Shown here: one piece after another, positions 24,612-32,920 of the stretch
How the letters are laid out: the number at the start of each line of letters is the position of its first letter
Position numbering within the stretch: position 1 is the stretch's first letter
Assembly: GCF_900215355.1 (NCBI RefSeq)
Contig: NZ_OBEA01000002.1
Location: 124,001-188,000, forward strand
Source: Pseudooceanicola antarcticus
GTDB lineage: Bacteria > Pseudomonadota > Alphaproteobacteria > Rhodobacterales > Rhodobacteraceae
Direction: 5' to 3'
Length of the DNA: 64,000 nucleotides
Translations under genes and position numbers: made by a program
Notes under the pieces: generated by a model
What the model saw: the letters and a program-made list of their open reading frames with translations, nothing else
Databases searched by the model: none
Told to the model about the DNA's origin: nothing

Positions 24612-25520
24612 CTAAAGCAGGGAGAGCAGCAGGCAGACGGCAAGCAGCACGCCCCAGAGCCGCCACAGCCAGCTGCAGGCGGCCTCGATCCGGGCGGGGC
24701 CGGGATTGCGATTGCCGGCCGGGTGGACGAAGGGATAGTCGCGGATCTGCCCGTCGTAGCTGCGCGGCCCCGACAGCGCCACGTCCAGCGCGCGGGCCAT
24801 GGCGGCCTCGGGCCAGCCGGCATTGGGCGAGCGGTGGCGGCGCGCCTCGGTTGTGATCGCCTGCCAGTCGGACAGCCGTCCCGAGAGCGCCGCCAGCACC
24901 AGCGCGGTCAGGCGGGCGGGGACCAGGTTCAGAAGGTCATCGAGACGGGCCGCGGCCCAGCCGAAGTCCTCGTGCCGGGGCGTGCGGTAGCCCACCATGG
25001 AATCGGCGGTGTTGACCAGCTTGTAGATCAGCATCCCCGGCAGGCCTGCGACGAGGAACCAGAAGGCCGGTGCCACCACCCCGTCCGAGGCATTCTCGGC
25101 GCCGCTCTCGATGGCGGCGCGGGACATGTCGGCGGGCTGCATCGAGCGCGTGTCACGGCTGACGATACGGGCCACGGCGCGGCGGCCCTCGCCGGGCGAC
25201 ATGCGCAGGCCAAGTGCCACGGCGCGCACGTGTTCCACCAGCGAACGCTGGGCCAGAAGCACGGCAGCCACCAGCACCTGAGGCAGCCAGCCGAAAAGTG
25301 AGATGAACCAGCCCAGCCCCCAGCCCAGCAGGACCAGCCCGGTCACCATGGCGACCCCCTTCAGGCGGCGGTCACGGCCCTCGTTGAGCCGTGCGTCGGC
25401 CAGGCCGATCAGCCGGCCCGCCAGCACGGCGGGATGGGGCAGGCGATCCCACAGCCAGCGCGGCTCGCCGAAGCAGGCGTCCAGGATCAGCGCCAGGGCC
25501 AGCATCAGGGCAGCGCTCAT
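24612..25520 (-). CDS. cobD: adenosylcobinamide-phosphate synthase CobD (CbiB)
   Basis: A 302-residue inner-membrane enzyme of cobalamin synthesis that attaches the aminopropanol arm to cobyric acid. Signatures are [18 protein letters not shown] near the N-terminus, [19 protein letters not shown] and [20 protein letters not shown]. The ATG overlaps the cobC stop by 4 bp, so the two are translationally coupled. The hydrophobic C-terminus ([13 protein letters not shown]) is a final membrane helix. Confidence 0.94.
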   Translation of the reverse strand: MSAALMLALALILDACFGEPRWLWDRLPHPAVLAGRLIGLADARLNEGRDRRLKGVAMVTGLVLLGWGLGWFISLFGWLPQVLVAAVLLAQRSLVEHVRAVALGLRMSPGEGRRAVARIVSRDTRSMQPADMSRAAIESGAENASDGVVAPAFWFLVAGLPGMLIYKLVNTADSMVGYRTPRHEDFGWAAARLDDLLNLVPARLTALVLAALSGRLSDWQAITTEARRHRSPNAGWPEAAMARALDVALSGPRSYDGQIRDYPFVHPAGNRNPGPARIEAACSWLWRLWGVLLAVCLLLSLL

Positions 25521-26464
25521 GACAGCGCCTCCTGCAGGCGGTCCCAGCCCTCGGGGCCCGGCATGCCGAGGCGGATGGCATGGCGCGACCAGGGGAAGAT
25601 GCGGCTCCAGATGTGGTGGCGGGCCAGGTGCTCCTGCATGCGGGCGGCATCGGGCACCTCGTAGAGGCGGAAGAGCGACGTGCCGCCCGAAAGGTCGGCC
25701 CCGGCCCCGGTCATCAGCGCATCGAGCCGCGCGGCATCGGCTGCCAGCCGGGCGCGGGTCTCTTCGGCCCAGGCCAGGTCCGACAGCGCGGCAGTGCCGG
25801 CGATCAGCGCAGGCCCCGAGACCGCCCAGGGGCCCAGCATGTCCTCGAGCCGCTGCAGGGGCTTCTCGGCGCCGATGACGAACCCCAGGCGCAGCCCGGC
25901 CAGCCCCCAGAACTTGCCGAAGCTCTTCAGCACCAGCAGGTCGAAGCGCGGGCAGAGACCCACATGAGAGCGCTCGGGCGCCACGTCGCAGAAGCTCTCG
26001 TCGATGACGGTGAGGCCGCGGGGCGCGGGCGCGGGGTGGAAGGCGCCCGTGGGGTTGTTGGGATGCACCAGGACGCGGCCGCGCGCCGGGCCCGTCTCGC
26101 GGACCTGCCAGCGGTGGCGGTCGAAGGCGGCGGCGTGCTCGTTGTAGGTGGGTCCGGGGATCTCGACGCTGGCGGGGGGCGCCAGGCGGGGGATCTGGGC
26201 GATGGCGGCAGAGGCGCCGGGCACCGGCAGGATCGAGGCCTCTTCGGGTATGTTCCAGAACCGCCGCGCCGCCGCGATCAGCGCCTCGCGGGCGCCGGCG
26301 TCGGGCAGGGCGGTCCAGGCCTCGCCGGGAAGATCGGGCAGGGGGTAGGGCACCGGGTTGATGCCGGTCGAGAGGTCGAGCCAGTCTGCCCGCGTGCCGC
26401 CATGGCGGGCGCAGGCCGCGTCCAGGTTGCCGCCGTGGTCTCGGGCGATCACCTCGGAGCTCAT
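25517..26464 (-). CDS. cobC: threonine-phosphate decarboxylase (CobC/CobD type, PLP)
   Basis: A 315-residue fold-type I PLP enzyme that makes (R)-1-amino-2-propanol phosphate for the cobalamin lower arm. HPNNPTGAF (134-142) and DESFCD (155-160) are aminotransferase class I motifs; the PLP lysine is K184 in [15 protein letters not shown]. The start ATG 26464 ([12 protein letters not shown]) overlaps the stop of a 19-codon upstream frame. It is the first gene of a cobC-cobD pair. No cobalamin riboswitch was recognised upstream. Confidence 0.93.
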   Translation of the reverse strand: MSSEVIARDHGGNLDAACARHGGTRADWLDLSTGINPVPYPLPDLPGEAWTALPDAGAREALIAAARRFWNIPEEASILPVPGASAAIAQIPRLAPPASVEIPGPTYNEHAAAFDRHRWQVRETGPARGRVLVHPNNPTGAFHPAPAPRGLTVIDESFCDVAPERSHVGLCPRFDLLVLKSFGKFWGLAGLRLGFVIGAEKPLQRLEDMLGPWAVSGPALIAGTAALSDLAWAEETRARLAADAARLDALMTGAGADLSGGTSLFRLYEVPDAARMQEHLARHHIWSRIFPWSRHAIRLGMPGPEGWDRLQEALS

Positions 26465-26520
26465 TCGGGCACCCCGCCTTGGGTGCGCGGGCAGAGGGGG
26501 CGGCGGTCTGTCTTGGGCAT
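26461..26520 (-). CDS. possible 19-residue leader ORF upstream of cobC
   Basis: ATG at 26520 preceded by AGGAACGAGAG; the product [19 protein letters not shown] ends in a TGA that overlaps the cobC ATG (ATGA). The overlap would couple its translation to cobC. There is no obvious regulatory codon run. It could be chance. Confidence 0.25.
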   Translation of the reverse strand: MPKTDRRPLCPRTQGGVPE

Positions 26521-26564
26521 CGGGCTCTCGTTCCTGCTGTCGCTGTCCTTTCACCACAGGCAGC

Positions 26565-26588
26565 GCGCTTTGCCAAATGGCAAAGCGC
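26565..26588. promoter_or_regulatory. 24-bp perfect palindrome upstream of cobC
   Basis: Arms GCGCTTTGCC and GGCAAAGCGC around AAAT. It lies 101-124 bp before the cobC start. As RNA it would be a strong hairpin without a T-tract; as DNA it is a typical dimeric-repressor operator. In the 314-bp gap it is the first of two strong dyads, the other serving the divergent gene. Confidence 0.55.
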
Positions 26589-26661
26589 CGCCGGTCTTCA
26601 CGCCGGTCCCGGCGGCGGAACGCCCATTCCCCCCCCGCAAACACAGGGGAGTCGCGGCGAT

Positions 26662-26689
26662 GGTTAACAAGTTGGGAGCTTTGTTAACC
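26662..26689. promoter_or_regulatory. 28-bp inverted repeat GGTTAACAA-N10-TTGTTAACC
   Basis: Perfect 9-bp arms, 90-117 bp upstream of the receiver-like gene. A further TTGTTAGCA follows at 26692-26700. TTAAC half-sites recall CtrA-type motifs, but the spacing differs from the canonical TTAA-N7-TTAA. The rest of the cobC/receiver gap (26589-26661, 26701-26764) shows nothing else recognisable. Confidence 0.55.
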
Positions 26690-26778
26690 GATTGTTAGCA
26701 TGTGAAGCGGAGACTTCCGGCAGACGACATCGCCGGGCGGCTGATCTCAAGGGCCATGAACCGGCAAGGAGCAGCGCT

Positions 26779-27258
26779 TTGGGCAAGGTGGTTGAAATCG
26801 GGGGGCGATGCCCTCATCCACGCCAGGAGATTGCCGGTTGGACCGGCGATCATATCCGCGCGCTGATCGTCGAGAGCGAACCGAACCTGGGCTGGCTCTG
26901 GAAACGCCACCTCGACCGGATCGGCGCAGAGACCTGCCTGGCCCATGGCCAGGACGCGGCCATCGCCTACCTGCAATGCGTCAGCTTCGACGTGGTGGTG
27001 CTGGACCTGGTGCTGGACCATGGCTCTGCCCTGGCGGTGTCGGATTTCGCCAGCTACCGCCAGCCCGACGCCAAGGTGATCTTCGTCACCAACACCAATT
27101 TCTTCTCGGACGGCTCGATCTTCCGGCATGCCAGCAATGCCTGCGCCATGATGCACTCGGACGCGCCGGCCTCTGACCTGGCCGCGCTGGTCGAGCACTA
27201 CGGCCGCGCCCCGAAGCCCGAGACCGAGGTGCCGGGCAGCCTGCTGGGCGGCAAGTAG
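26779..27258 (+). CDS. degenerate response-regulator receiver-domain protein
   Basis: A 159-residue protein. I set the start at TTG 26779, 8 bp after AAGGAG; the upstream frame lacks a better site. A receiver-like fold spans about residues 25-140: acidic E32/E34 (IVESEPNLG), a candidate phospho-acceptor D76 (VVVLDLVLD) and T104 (IFVTNTN). The usual conserved lysine region (KPF) is replaced by MMHSDAP, so phosphorylation switching may be lost or altered. There is no output domain. It stands alone and may act as a protein-protein regulator. Confidence 0.65.
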   Translation: MGKVVEIGGRCPHPRQEIAGWTGDHIRALIVESEPNLGWLWKRHLDRIGAETCLAHGQDAAIAYLQCVSFDVVVLDLVLDHGSALAVSDFASYRQPDAKVIFVTNTNFFSDGSIFRHASNACAMMHSDAPASDLAALVEHYGRAPKPETEVPGSLLGGK

Positions 27259-27281
27259 GGGCCCACTTGCCGCCTGGGGCC

Positions 27282-28256
27282 TCAGCCCCGCCCGTGCGGT
27301 GCCAGCAGGTCGAGCTCTGCGGTGATCGGCACGATGCGGTGCGGATTGATGTTGTCGTGGCTGTAGTAATAGTGCCGCGTGATGTGGTCGAAGTTCACCG
27401 TGCCGGCGACGCCGGGCGTCTGGTAGAGCTCGCGCAGGTAGCCCCAGATGTTGGGGTAATCCACGATCCGCCGCAGGTTGCACTTGAAGTGGGTGTGATA
27501 GACCTTGTCGAAGCGGATCAGAGTGGTGAAGAGCCGCCAGTCGGCCTCGGTCAGCGTGTCGCCGGCGAGATAACGGTTCTCCGACAGGATCTCCTCGACC
27601 CAGTCCAGGGTCTCGAAGAGCGGCGCGACGGCCTGGTCATAGGCCTCCTGGGTGGTGGCGAAACCGGCCTTGTAGACACCGTTGTTCACGTTGTCATAGA
27701 CCCGCGCGTTGATCTCGTCGATGCGGGGCAGCAGGGCCTCGGGGGCGTAATCGTCGGTATTGCCGGTGATCTCGTTGAATGCGCTGTTCATCATGCGGAT
27801 GATCTCGGCGCTCTCGTTCGAGACGATCTTGCCGGTCTGCTTGTCGAAGAGCACGGGCACGGTGACCCGCGTGGTCACGTCGGGGGTGTCCTTGAGGTAG
27901 ATGTCCCGCATGTAGCGCGAGCCGAAGAGCTTGTCGCCGGTGGCGCCGTCGAAGTCCTCGCGGAACTCCCAGCCGTCGGACAGCATGTCGGGATGCACCA
28001 CCGAGACGTCGATATGCTCTTCCAGACCCTTCAGGGCGCGGAAGATCAGCGTCCGGTGTGCCCAGGGGCAGGCGAGAGAGACGTAGAGGTGGTAGCGGCC
28101 GCTTTCGGCCTTGAAGCCGTCAGAGCCGCTCGGCCCCGCGCTGCCATCGGCGGTCACCCAGTTGCGGAAGCTTGCGTCCTGGCGGACGAACTTCCCGCCG
28201 TTGCTTTCCGTGTCATACCATTTGTCGGCCCATTCGCCGTCGACGAGCAATCCCAT
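27282..28256 (-). CDS. glutathionyl-hydroquinone reductase (GST Xi class, YqjG-like)
   Basis: A 324-residue glutathione transferase family enzyme that reduces glutathionyl-hydroquinones. The catalytic cysteine is C63 in SLACPWAHRTLI. The thioredoxin-like domain includes VPVLFDKQTGKIVSNESAEI, and the C-terminal helical domain has YLAGDTLTEADWRLFTTLIRFD. The length matches the YqjG/ECM4 family. It is monocistronic; the 270-bp gap upstream (28257-28526) has no recognisable element beyond a small GTGCA-TGAT-TGCAC dyad at about 28359-28372. Confidence 0.92.
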   Translation of the reverse strand: MGLLVDGEWADKWYDTESNGGKFVRQDASFRNWVTADGSAGPSGSDGFKAESGRYHLYVSLACPWAHRTLIFRALKGLEEHIDVSVVHPDMLSDGWEFREDFDGATGDKLFGSRYMRDIYLKDTPDVTTRVTVPVLFDKQTGKIVSNESAEIIRMMNSAFNEITGNTDDYAPEALLPRIDEINARVYDNVNNGVYKAGFATTQEAYDQAVAPLFETLDWVEEILSENRYLAGDTLTEADWRLFTTLIRFDKVYHTHFKCNLRRIVDYPNIWGYLRELYQTPGVAGTVNFDHITRHYYYSHDNINPHRIVPITAELDLLAPHGRG

Positions 28257-28526
28257 GATGAAGTCCTTGTCTGTTGATGCCGGGTGCCTCCCGGAGTGTT
28301 AACCCTTAGCTAGCGGCCTCCGGGCCCATGGCAAACAGGCGAGGCCGCGCAGTTGGGGTGCATGATTGCACATTGGCGCCCGCAATGGCATGGCGTTGCG
28401 CGTCAGTCGCAGGTTTCCTCAGGGTTGATTTGGCTCTGTCCCCACTTGTGCAATTTGGTTAACCTCAATGAAACGAGTCCTGTCCCAGATTGCGCGGACC
28501 GGAGCAGATCGGAGCCTTGGGCCATC

Positions 28527-28883
28527 ATGTCGACTTTTCTCCCGAAAGAGCTTGAAGAGGGGCTGCAGGAGGCCCGCAAGTATCGTGCGCGCAAGGCATC
28601 TCGCCTGCGGGTCGAGGCTGACGGCAAGAGCTTTCCCGTCCTGAAGCGTTGGGAAAACGGCTTTTCTGTCGACGCAGAGGTCGTTCCCCCCCTGCGCGGC
28701 AACGTCGAATTGTTCGAGGGCAGTCGATTCCTCTCCACCTGCCTGATCATCGCCTCGGCGGAAGAGGGTGGCCAGATGCGCTACGAGTACAAGCGCTCGA
28801 CCCCCGCGCGGGATGCGGCTCCGCTGGACTTCCAGAAGGACGCCGATGCGCCCGTGGCCCTGCTGGGTCGCGCGACGGACTAG
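28527..28883 (+). CDS. PilZ-like small protein, hypothetical
   Basis: A 118-residue protein. The arrangement RKASRLRVEADGKSFPVLKRWENGFSVD, LRGNVELFEGSRFLSTCLI resembles a PilZ beta-barrel (basic N-terminal RxxxR-like stretch and later SVD...G), but the consensus is not complete, so c-di-GMP binding is only a possibility. Start ATG 28527 (MSTFLPKELEEGL). No signal peptide. It is monocistronic. Confidence 0.6.
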   Translation: MSTFLPKELEEGLQEARKYRARKASRLRVEADGKSFPVLKRWENGFSVDAEVVPPLRGNVELFEGSRFLSTCLIIASAEEGGQMRYEYKRSTPARDAAPLDFQKDADAPVALLGRATD

Positions 28884-29199
28884 CCCCCGGCCCCTCTGCC
28901 CCTGCCTTTGCATGGCCCCTCTGGCCGTCCGCCCCGTGCCGTGCCCCTGATGGCGCGCGCTTGCTTCAAGGCAGAGCGCCGGGGGATGCGTGCAACCTGA
29001 GCAATAGGGAAAAGTTGTCAGTGTCAGTATTCTCGCGGATTTGACATGACGCCGACAGCTTTGCATTCTGCGCTGCAAGTGACGCCCTGTCAGGTGTCCG
29101 GTTGCGGCCCTGTTCGGATCGCGAGAAGGAAGGGGCGTCCTAGATCCCTCCCATGCCGGAAACCGTCCCGACAGACGCGCACTGTCAGGGAGGATTGAC
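28884..29199. other. 316-bp intergenic region upstream of the TRAP operon
   Basis: Apart from the promoter at 29041-29069, the region holds several CTGTCAG/CAGTGTCAG-like words (about 29014-29026, 29088-29095, 29181-29188), which may be half-sites for an unknown regulator. No gene or RNA is recognised. Confidence 0.4.
29041..29069 (+). promoter_or_regulatory. sigma-70-like promoter of the dctPQM operon
   Basis: A perfect -35 TTGACA (29041-29046), a 17-bp spacer and -10 CATTCT (29064-29069, three of six matches). This predicts transcription from about 29076, giving a leader of about 125 nt to dctP. Confidence 0.5.
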
Positions 29200-30237
29200 A
29201 TGACATTTATCAAAACGGCTCTTCGGGGCCTGACCGCGACGGCTATGCTGGCCGCAACCACCTTCGCCGTTTCGGCGCAGGAGGTGACGCTGAAGATGCA
29301 CTACTTCCTACCGCCTCAGGCCATCGTGCCCAAGGATGTGCTGGATGTCTGGGCCAAGAAGGTCGAGGCCGAGAGCGAAGGCCGCATCAAGATCCAGCAG
29401 TTCCCGGCGATGCAGCTTGGCGGGCGCCCGCCCGAGCTGGCCGACCAGGTGCTGGACGGCGTGGCCGACATCATCTGGACCCTGCCGGGCTATACCCCCG
29501 GTCGCTTCCCCTCGACCGAGGTCTTCGAGCTGCCCTTCATCGCCGCCGGTCCCGAGGCCACCTCGAAGGCGTTCTGGGAATTCACCGAGAACAACATGAT
29601 GGACACCGAGTTCGCCGGCATCAAGCCGCTGGGTCTCTGGGTGCATGGCCCCGGCGTGATCCACTCGGAAGATCCGCTGGTCAGCCCTGACGACCTGAAC
29701 GGCGTCAAGCTGCGCGCGCCGTCGCGGGTGACCAACATGTACTTCAGCCGTCTCGGCGCCACCGCCATCGGCATGCCGGTGCCCGCGGTGCCCGAAGCGC
29801 TGTCGAAGGGCGTGATCGACGCCACCGTCCTGCCCTGGGAAGTCACCACCTCGCTGAAGATCGCCGAGCTGGTCGACAACCACACCCAGTTCCCCGACGA
29901 GACGCTCTATGTCGCCACCATGTTCATGGGCATGAACCAGGGCGTCTATGACGACCTGCCCGATGACCTGAAGGCGGTGATCGATGCCAACTCCGGGCTC
30001 GAGTTCTCGGGCTTTGCCGGGGAAGTCATGGCCAAGGGCGACGTGATCGGTCACCAGATGGCGGTCGATGCGGGCAACAACATCATCTCCCTCACCCCCG
30101 AGCAGATCGCGCCGTGGAAAGCACCCGCGGCCGAGATCGAGGCGGAGTGGATCGAAGAGATGAACGGTCGTGGTCTTGATGGCGCTGCAATGGTCGAAGA
30201 GGCCAAGGCACTGATCGCCAAGTACGACGCGATGTAA
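29200..30237 (+). CDS. TRAP transporter solute-binding protein, DctP family
   Basis: A 345-residue periplasmic receptor that delivers a carboxylate-type ligand to the DctQM permease. The signal peptide is MTFIKTALRGLTATAMLAATTFAVSAQE. Typical DctP blocks follow: LKMHYFLPPQAIVPKDVLDVWAKKVE, IQQFPAMQLGGRPPELADQV and the helix region NGVKLRAPSRVTNMYFSRLGA, which includes the ligand-contacting arginine (about R172). The start follows AGGGAGGATTGAC. The substrate is unknown. Three hairpins separate it from dctQ. Confidence 0.93.
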   Translation: MTFIKTALRGLTATAMLAATTFAVSAQEVTLKMHYFLPPQAIVPKDVLDVWAKKVEAESEGRIKIQQFPAMQLGGRPPELADQVLDGVADIIWTLPGYTPGRFPSTEVFELPFIAAGPEATSKAFWEFTENNMMDTEFAGIKPLGLWVHGPGVIHSEDPLVSPDDLNGVKLRAPSRVTNMYFSRLGATAIGMPVPAVPEALSKGVIDATVLPWEVTTSLKIAELVDNHTQFPDETLYVATMFMGMNQGVYDDLPDDLKAVIDANSGLEFSGFAGEVMAKGDVIGHQMAVDAGNNIISLTPEQIAPWKAPAAEIEAEWIEEMNGRGLDGAAMVEEAKALIAKYDAM

Positions 30238-30250
30238 TCGCCTGTCTCAT

Positions 30251-30338
30251 GGCGCCCCGTTCCGGGGCGCCGGTTGCGCGGGCTGCCAGGAGGCGCGCCC
30301 GCGACTGCCTCAAACCCCGCTCCCGGATCAGGTCCGGG
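30251..30338 (+). other. three consecutive hairpins between dctP and dctQ
   Basis: Stem-loops GGCGCCCCG/CGGGGCGCC (30251-30271), CGCGGGC/GCCCGCG (30277-30303) and CCCGGA/TCCGGG (30322-30338). None is followed by a T-run. Such structures commonly protect the binding-protein mRNA and reduce read-through into the permease genes, matching the excess of receptor over permease. Confidence 0.6.
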
Positions 30339-30360
30339 GGCGCCTCCCTGGAGAAAGCTC

Positions 30361-30951
30361 TTGCGAATTTACCCTCTATTCCTGTGGCTTGCGCGGATCA
30401 TGGCGATCCTCGGCGGGCTGGTTCTGACGGTGCTTGTCTTGTTGACGGTGGTTTCGGTCACCGGGCGCGCACTCAACGGTGTCATGCATCTTGGCTGGGT
30501 CGAGAGCCTGGCCGGGCCGCTGGCCCAGGGGCTGCTCGATGCGGGGCTTGGCCCGATCACCGGCGATTTCGAACTGGTCGAGGCTGGCATCGCCTTCACC
30601 ATCTTCGCCTTCCTGCCGCTGGCGCAGATCAGCGGCTCCCATGCCACGGTGGACATCTTCACCTCCTTCCTGCCGATCAGCGCCAACCGCGTGCTGATGG
30701 CGCTCTGGGAGGTCCTCTTCGCGGCGGCGCTGATCGTCATCGCCTGGCGTCTCTACGAGGGGATGCAGGGCAAGATGCGCTACAATGAGACCACCTTCCT
30801 GCTGCAGTTCCCGGTCTGGTGGGCCTTCGCCGCCTCCTTCGCCGCGGCCGTGATGGCGGCACTGGTGAGCAGCTTCACCGCCGCGGCGCGGGTCTGGGAA
30901 ATGCTTACCGGCGCCTCTGTGCTGCCCGAGTTCGGGGAGGTCGACCATTGA
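30361..30951 (+). CDS. TRAP transporter small permease, DctQ family
   Basis: A 196-residue protein with four membrane segments (for example IMAILGGLVLTVLVLLTVVSVTGR and WWAFAASFAAAVMAALVSSF). It supports the large permease in Na+-driven uptake. Start TTG 30361 lies 6 bp after GGAGAAA; no ATG is available at that place. The stop overlaps the next start by 4 bp (TTGA). It is slightly long for DctQ because of an inserted polar loop (GLGPITGDFELVE). Confidence 0.88.
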   Translation: MRIYPLFLWLARIMAILGGLVLTVLVLLTVVSVTGRALNGVMHLGWVESLAGPLAQGLLDAGLGPITGDFELVEAGIAFTIFAFLPLAQISGSHATVDIFTSFLPISANRVLMALWEVLFAAALIVIAWRLYEGMQGKMRYNETTFLLQFPVWWAFAASFAAAVMAALVSSFTAAARVWEMLTGASVLPEFGEVDH

Positions 30952-32270
30952 CCGATTTTGCCATCGGGATGTGGTCCTTCCCCATCCTCCTGCTGCTGAT
31001 CTTCCTGCGCATGCCCATCGGGCTTGCCATGTTCGCGGTCGGCTTCCTGGGCCTGTCCTGGGTCACCGGCGGCACCACCGTGGTGCTGTCGAAACTCAAG
31101 CTCGAGACCTATTCGACGTTCTCCAGCTACTCGCTGTCGATCGTGCCGATGTTCCTGCTCATGGGCCATTTCGCCACCCTGGGTGGCATGAGCCAGGCCC
31201 TCTTCCGCGCCGCCGAGGCCTTCCTGGGCCATCGCAAGGGCGGGTTGGCCATGGCCGCCGTCGGTGCCTGCGCCGGCTTCGGCTCGATCTGCGGCAGCTC
31301 GCTGGCCACCGCCGCCACGATGAGCAAGGTGGCCCTGCCCGAGCTGAAGCGCAACGGCTACTCGGGCGGCTTCGCCACCGCCACCCTGGCCGCAGGTGGC
31401 ACCCTGGGCATCCTGATCCCGCCCTCGGTGATCCTGGTGATCTACGCCATCCTGACCGAGCAGAACATCGCCAAGCTCTTCATGGCGGCCTTCGTGCCCG
31501 GCATCCTGGCGGCGGCAGGCTACATGATCACCATCATGGTCTATGCCCGCCTGCATCCCGATGCGGCAGGCCAGCGCCCGCCCATGCCCTGGTCCGAGCG
31601 CCTGCGCGCGCTGCTGGATGTCTGGCCCGTGCTGCTGGTCTTCCTGGCCGTGGTCGGCGGTATCTACCTGGGCATCTTCACCCCCACGGAGGGGGCGGCC
31701 GTCGGCGCCTTCGGCACCGGACTCATCGCCATCATCAACGGCGGCCTGCGCGGCCGCGCCTGGCTCGAGAGCTTCTATTCCACGGCGCGTTCCACGGCGA
31801 TGATCTTCTTCATCGTGCTGGGCGCGGGCTTCTACAACGGCTTCCTGGCGCTGACCCAGGTCCCGCAGGAGCTTTCGGTCTGGGTCACCTCTCTGGGCCT
31901 GAGCCCCTGGATGGTGCTGGTGCTGATCCTGGTGCTCTACCTGGTGATGGGCTGCGTGATGGATTCGCTGTCGATGATCCTGCTGACCATCCCGATCTTC
32001 TGGCCGATCATCTCGGCGCTGGACTTTGGCATGGACCCCGAGGAGCTGGCAATCTGGTTCGGCATCATCGTGCTGATCGTGGTCGAGGTGGGGCTGATCA
32101 CGCCTCCGGTGGGGATGAACCTCTTCGTCATCAACTCGATGGATCGTGAGACGCCGATTTCGCACACCTACCGGGCGGTCATGTACTTTGTCGCCTCGGA
32201 TATCCTGCGGGTGGCGTTGCTGGTGATCTTCCCCTCCATCTCGCTGTTCCTGCTGCGTATCTTCCACTAG
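30948..32270 (+). CDS. TRAP transporter large permease, DctM family
   Basis: A 440-residue permease with about 12 membrane segments. DctM signatures are LRMPIGLAMFAVGFLG, ACAGFGSICGSSLATAATM, LAAGGTLGILIPPSVILVIYA and, near the C-terminus, EVGLITPPVGMNLFVIN. The TTG at 30948 overlaps the dctQ stop and follows GGGGAGG. It ends the operon; a GC-rich stem-loop lies 8 bp downstream. Confidence 0.95.
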   Translation: MTDFAIGMWSFPILLLLIFLRMPIGLAMFAVGFLGLSWVTGGTTVVLSKLKLETYSTFSSYSLSIVPMFLLMGHFATLGGMSQALFRAAEAFLGHRKGGLAMAAVGACAGFGSICGSSLATAATMSKVALPELKRNGYSGGFATATLAAGGTLGILIPPSVILVIYAILTEQNIAKLFMAAFVPGILAAAGYMITIMVYARLHPDAAGQRPPMPWSERLRALLDVWPVLLVFLAVVGGIYLGIFTPTEGAAVGAFGTGLIAIINGGLRGRAWLESFYSTARSTAMIFFIVLGAGFYNGFLALTQVPQELSVWVTSLGLSPWMVLVLILVLYLVMGCVMDSLSMILLTIPIFWPIISALDFGMDPEELAIWFGIIVLIVVEVGLITPPVGMNLFVINSMDRETPISHTYRAVMYFVASDILRVALLVIFPSISLFLLRIFH

Positions 32271-32278
32271 GACCAGTT

Positions 32279-32315
32279 CCGCCGGTCCTCGCACAGGGGG
32301 CCGGCGGGGGTTTCT
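32279..32315 (+). terminator. probable terminator of the dctPQM operon
   Basis: Stem CCGCCGGTCC/GGGCCGGCGG (one wobble), then GGG and TTTCT. The T-tract is short, so it may be only partly efficient. Confidence 0.6.
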
Positions 32316-32371
32316 CGTGGCGCGTACTCGCCTTAAAGTGGAGCGGCGGGGCCACAGGCAGGAGAGGCAGG

Positions 32372-32845
32372 ATGACAGCGCGGACCGAAAGCAGCGTGAC
32401 GGCGGCGGACGAGGCCCCCCCGGAGCTCTTCATGCGCGGCCTCGTCGGCCATGCGCTGAAGCGAGCGCACCACCACCTGCATTCCGAAGCCGGGCGCCAG
32501 CTGGAAGGGCTGGGCCTGCGCGGCGCGACCTTCTCGGCGCTCTCGGTGATCTGTGACCGGCCCGGCCTGCGCCAGGGCGAGCTGGCAGAGCTGCTCTCGG
32601 CGGAGCGGTCCAACATCGTGGTCACCGTCGAGGCGCTGGAAAGCGCGGGGCTCGTGGTGCGGCACCGGATCGAGGATGACAGGCGGGTCTGGCAACTGCA
32701 TCCGACCGAGACCGGGCGGGCGCTCTGTGCCCGCGCCAATGCCGAGATGCGCGCGCTCGAGGACCGGCTCCTGCGGGGGCTGAACGGGCGCGACAAGGCG
32801 CGGCTGATCAGCCTGCTGGAGCGCATCGCTCCGCCGGAAGGCTAG
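32372..32845 (+). CDS. MarR family transcriptional regulator
   Basis: A 157-residue winged-helix protein. Helix-turn-helix LRQGELAELLSAERSNIVVTVEALESAGLV, then a wing with the MarR-typical DDRRVWQLHPTETGRAL. It is a dimer by C-terminal helices (LLRGLNGRDKARLISLLERI). The gene 76 bp downstream encodes an Asp-box protein and may be its target. The ligand is unknown. Confidence 0.9.
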   Translation: MTARTESSVTAADEAPPELFMRGLVGHALKRAHHHLHSEAGRQLEGLGLRGATFSALSVICDRPGLRQGELAELLSAERSNIVVTVEALESAGLVVRHRIEDDRRVWQLHPTETGRALCARANAEMRALEDRLLRGLNGRDKARLISLLERIAPPEG

Positions 32846-32920
32846 GCCGTTCAAGAATCCTCTGCGCGCTTTCGGGTGCCGATGCTATCCTTTGCGCAGC
32901 GTAAAGCCAGGGAGGGCGGC

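Noticed and set aside
26662-26689. Canonical CtrA box at the receiver gene
   Set aside because: TTAAC half-sites are present but the spacing is not TTAA-N7-TTAA, so I call it only an inverted repeat.
26465-26778. Cobalamin riboswitch upstream of cobC
   Set aside because: The B12-box and the GCCACTG segment are not found; only palindromes are seen.
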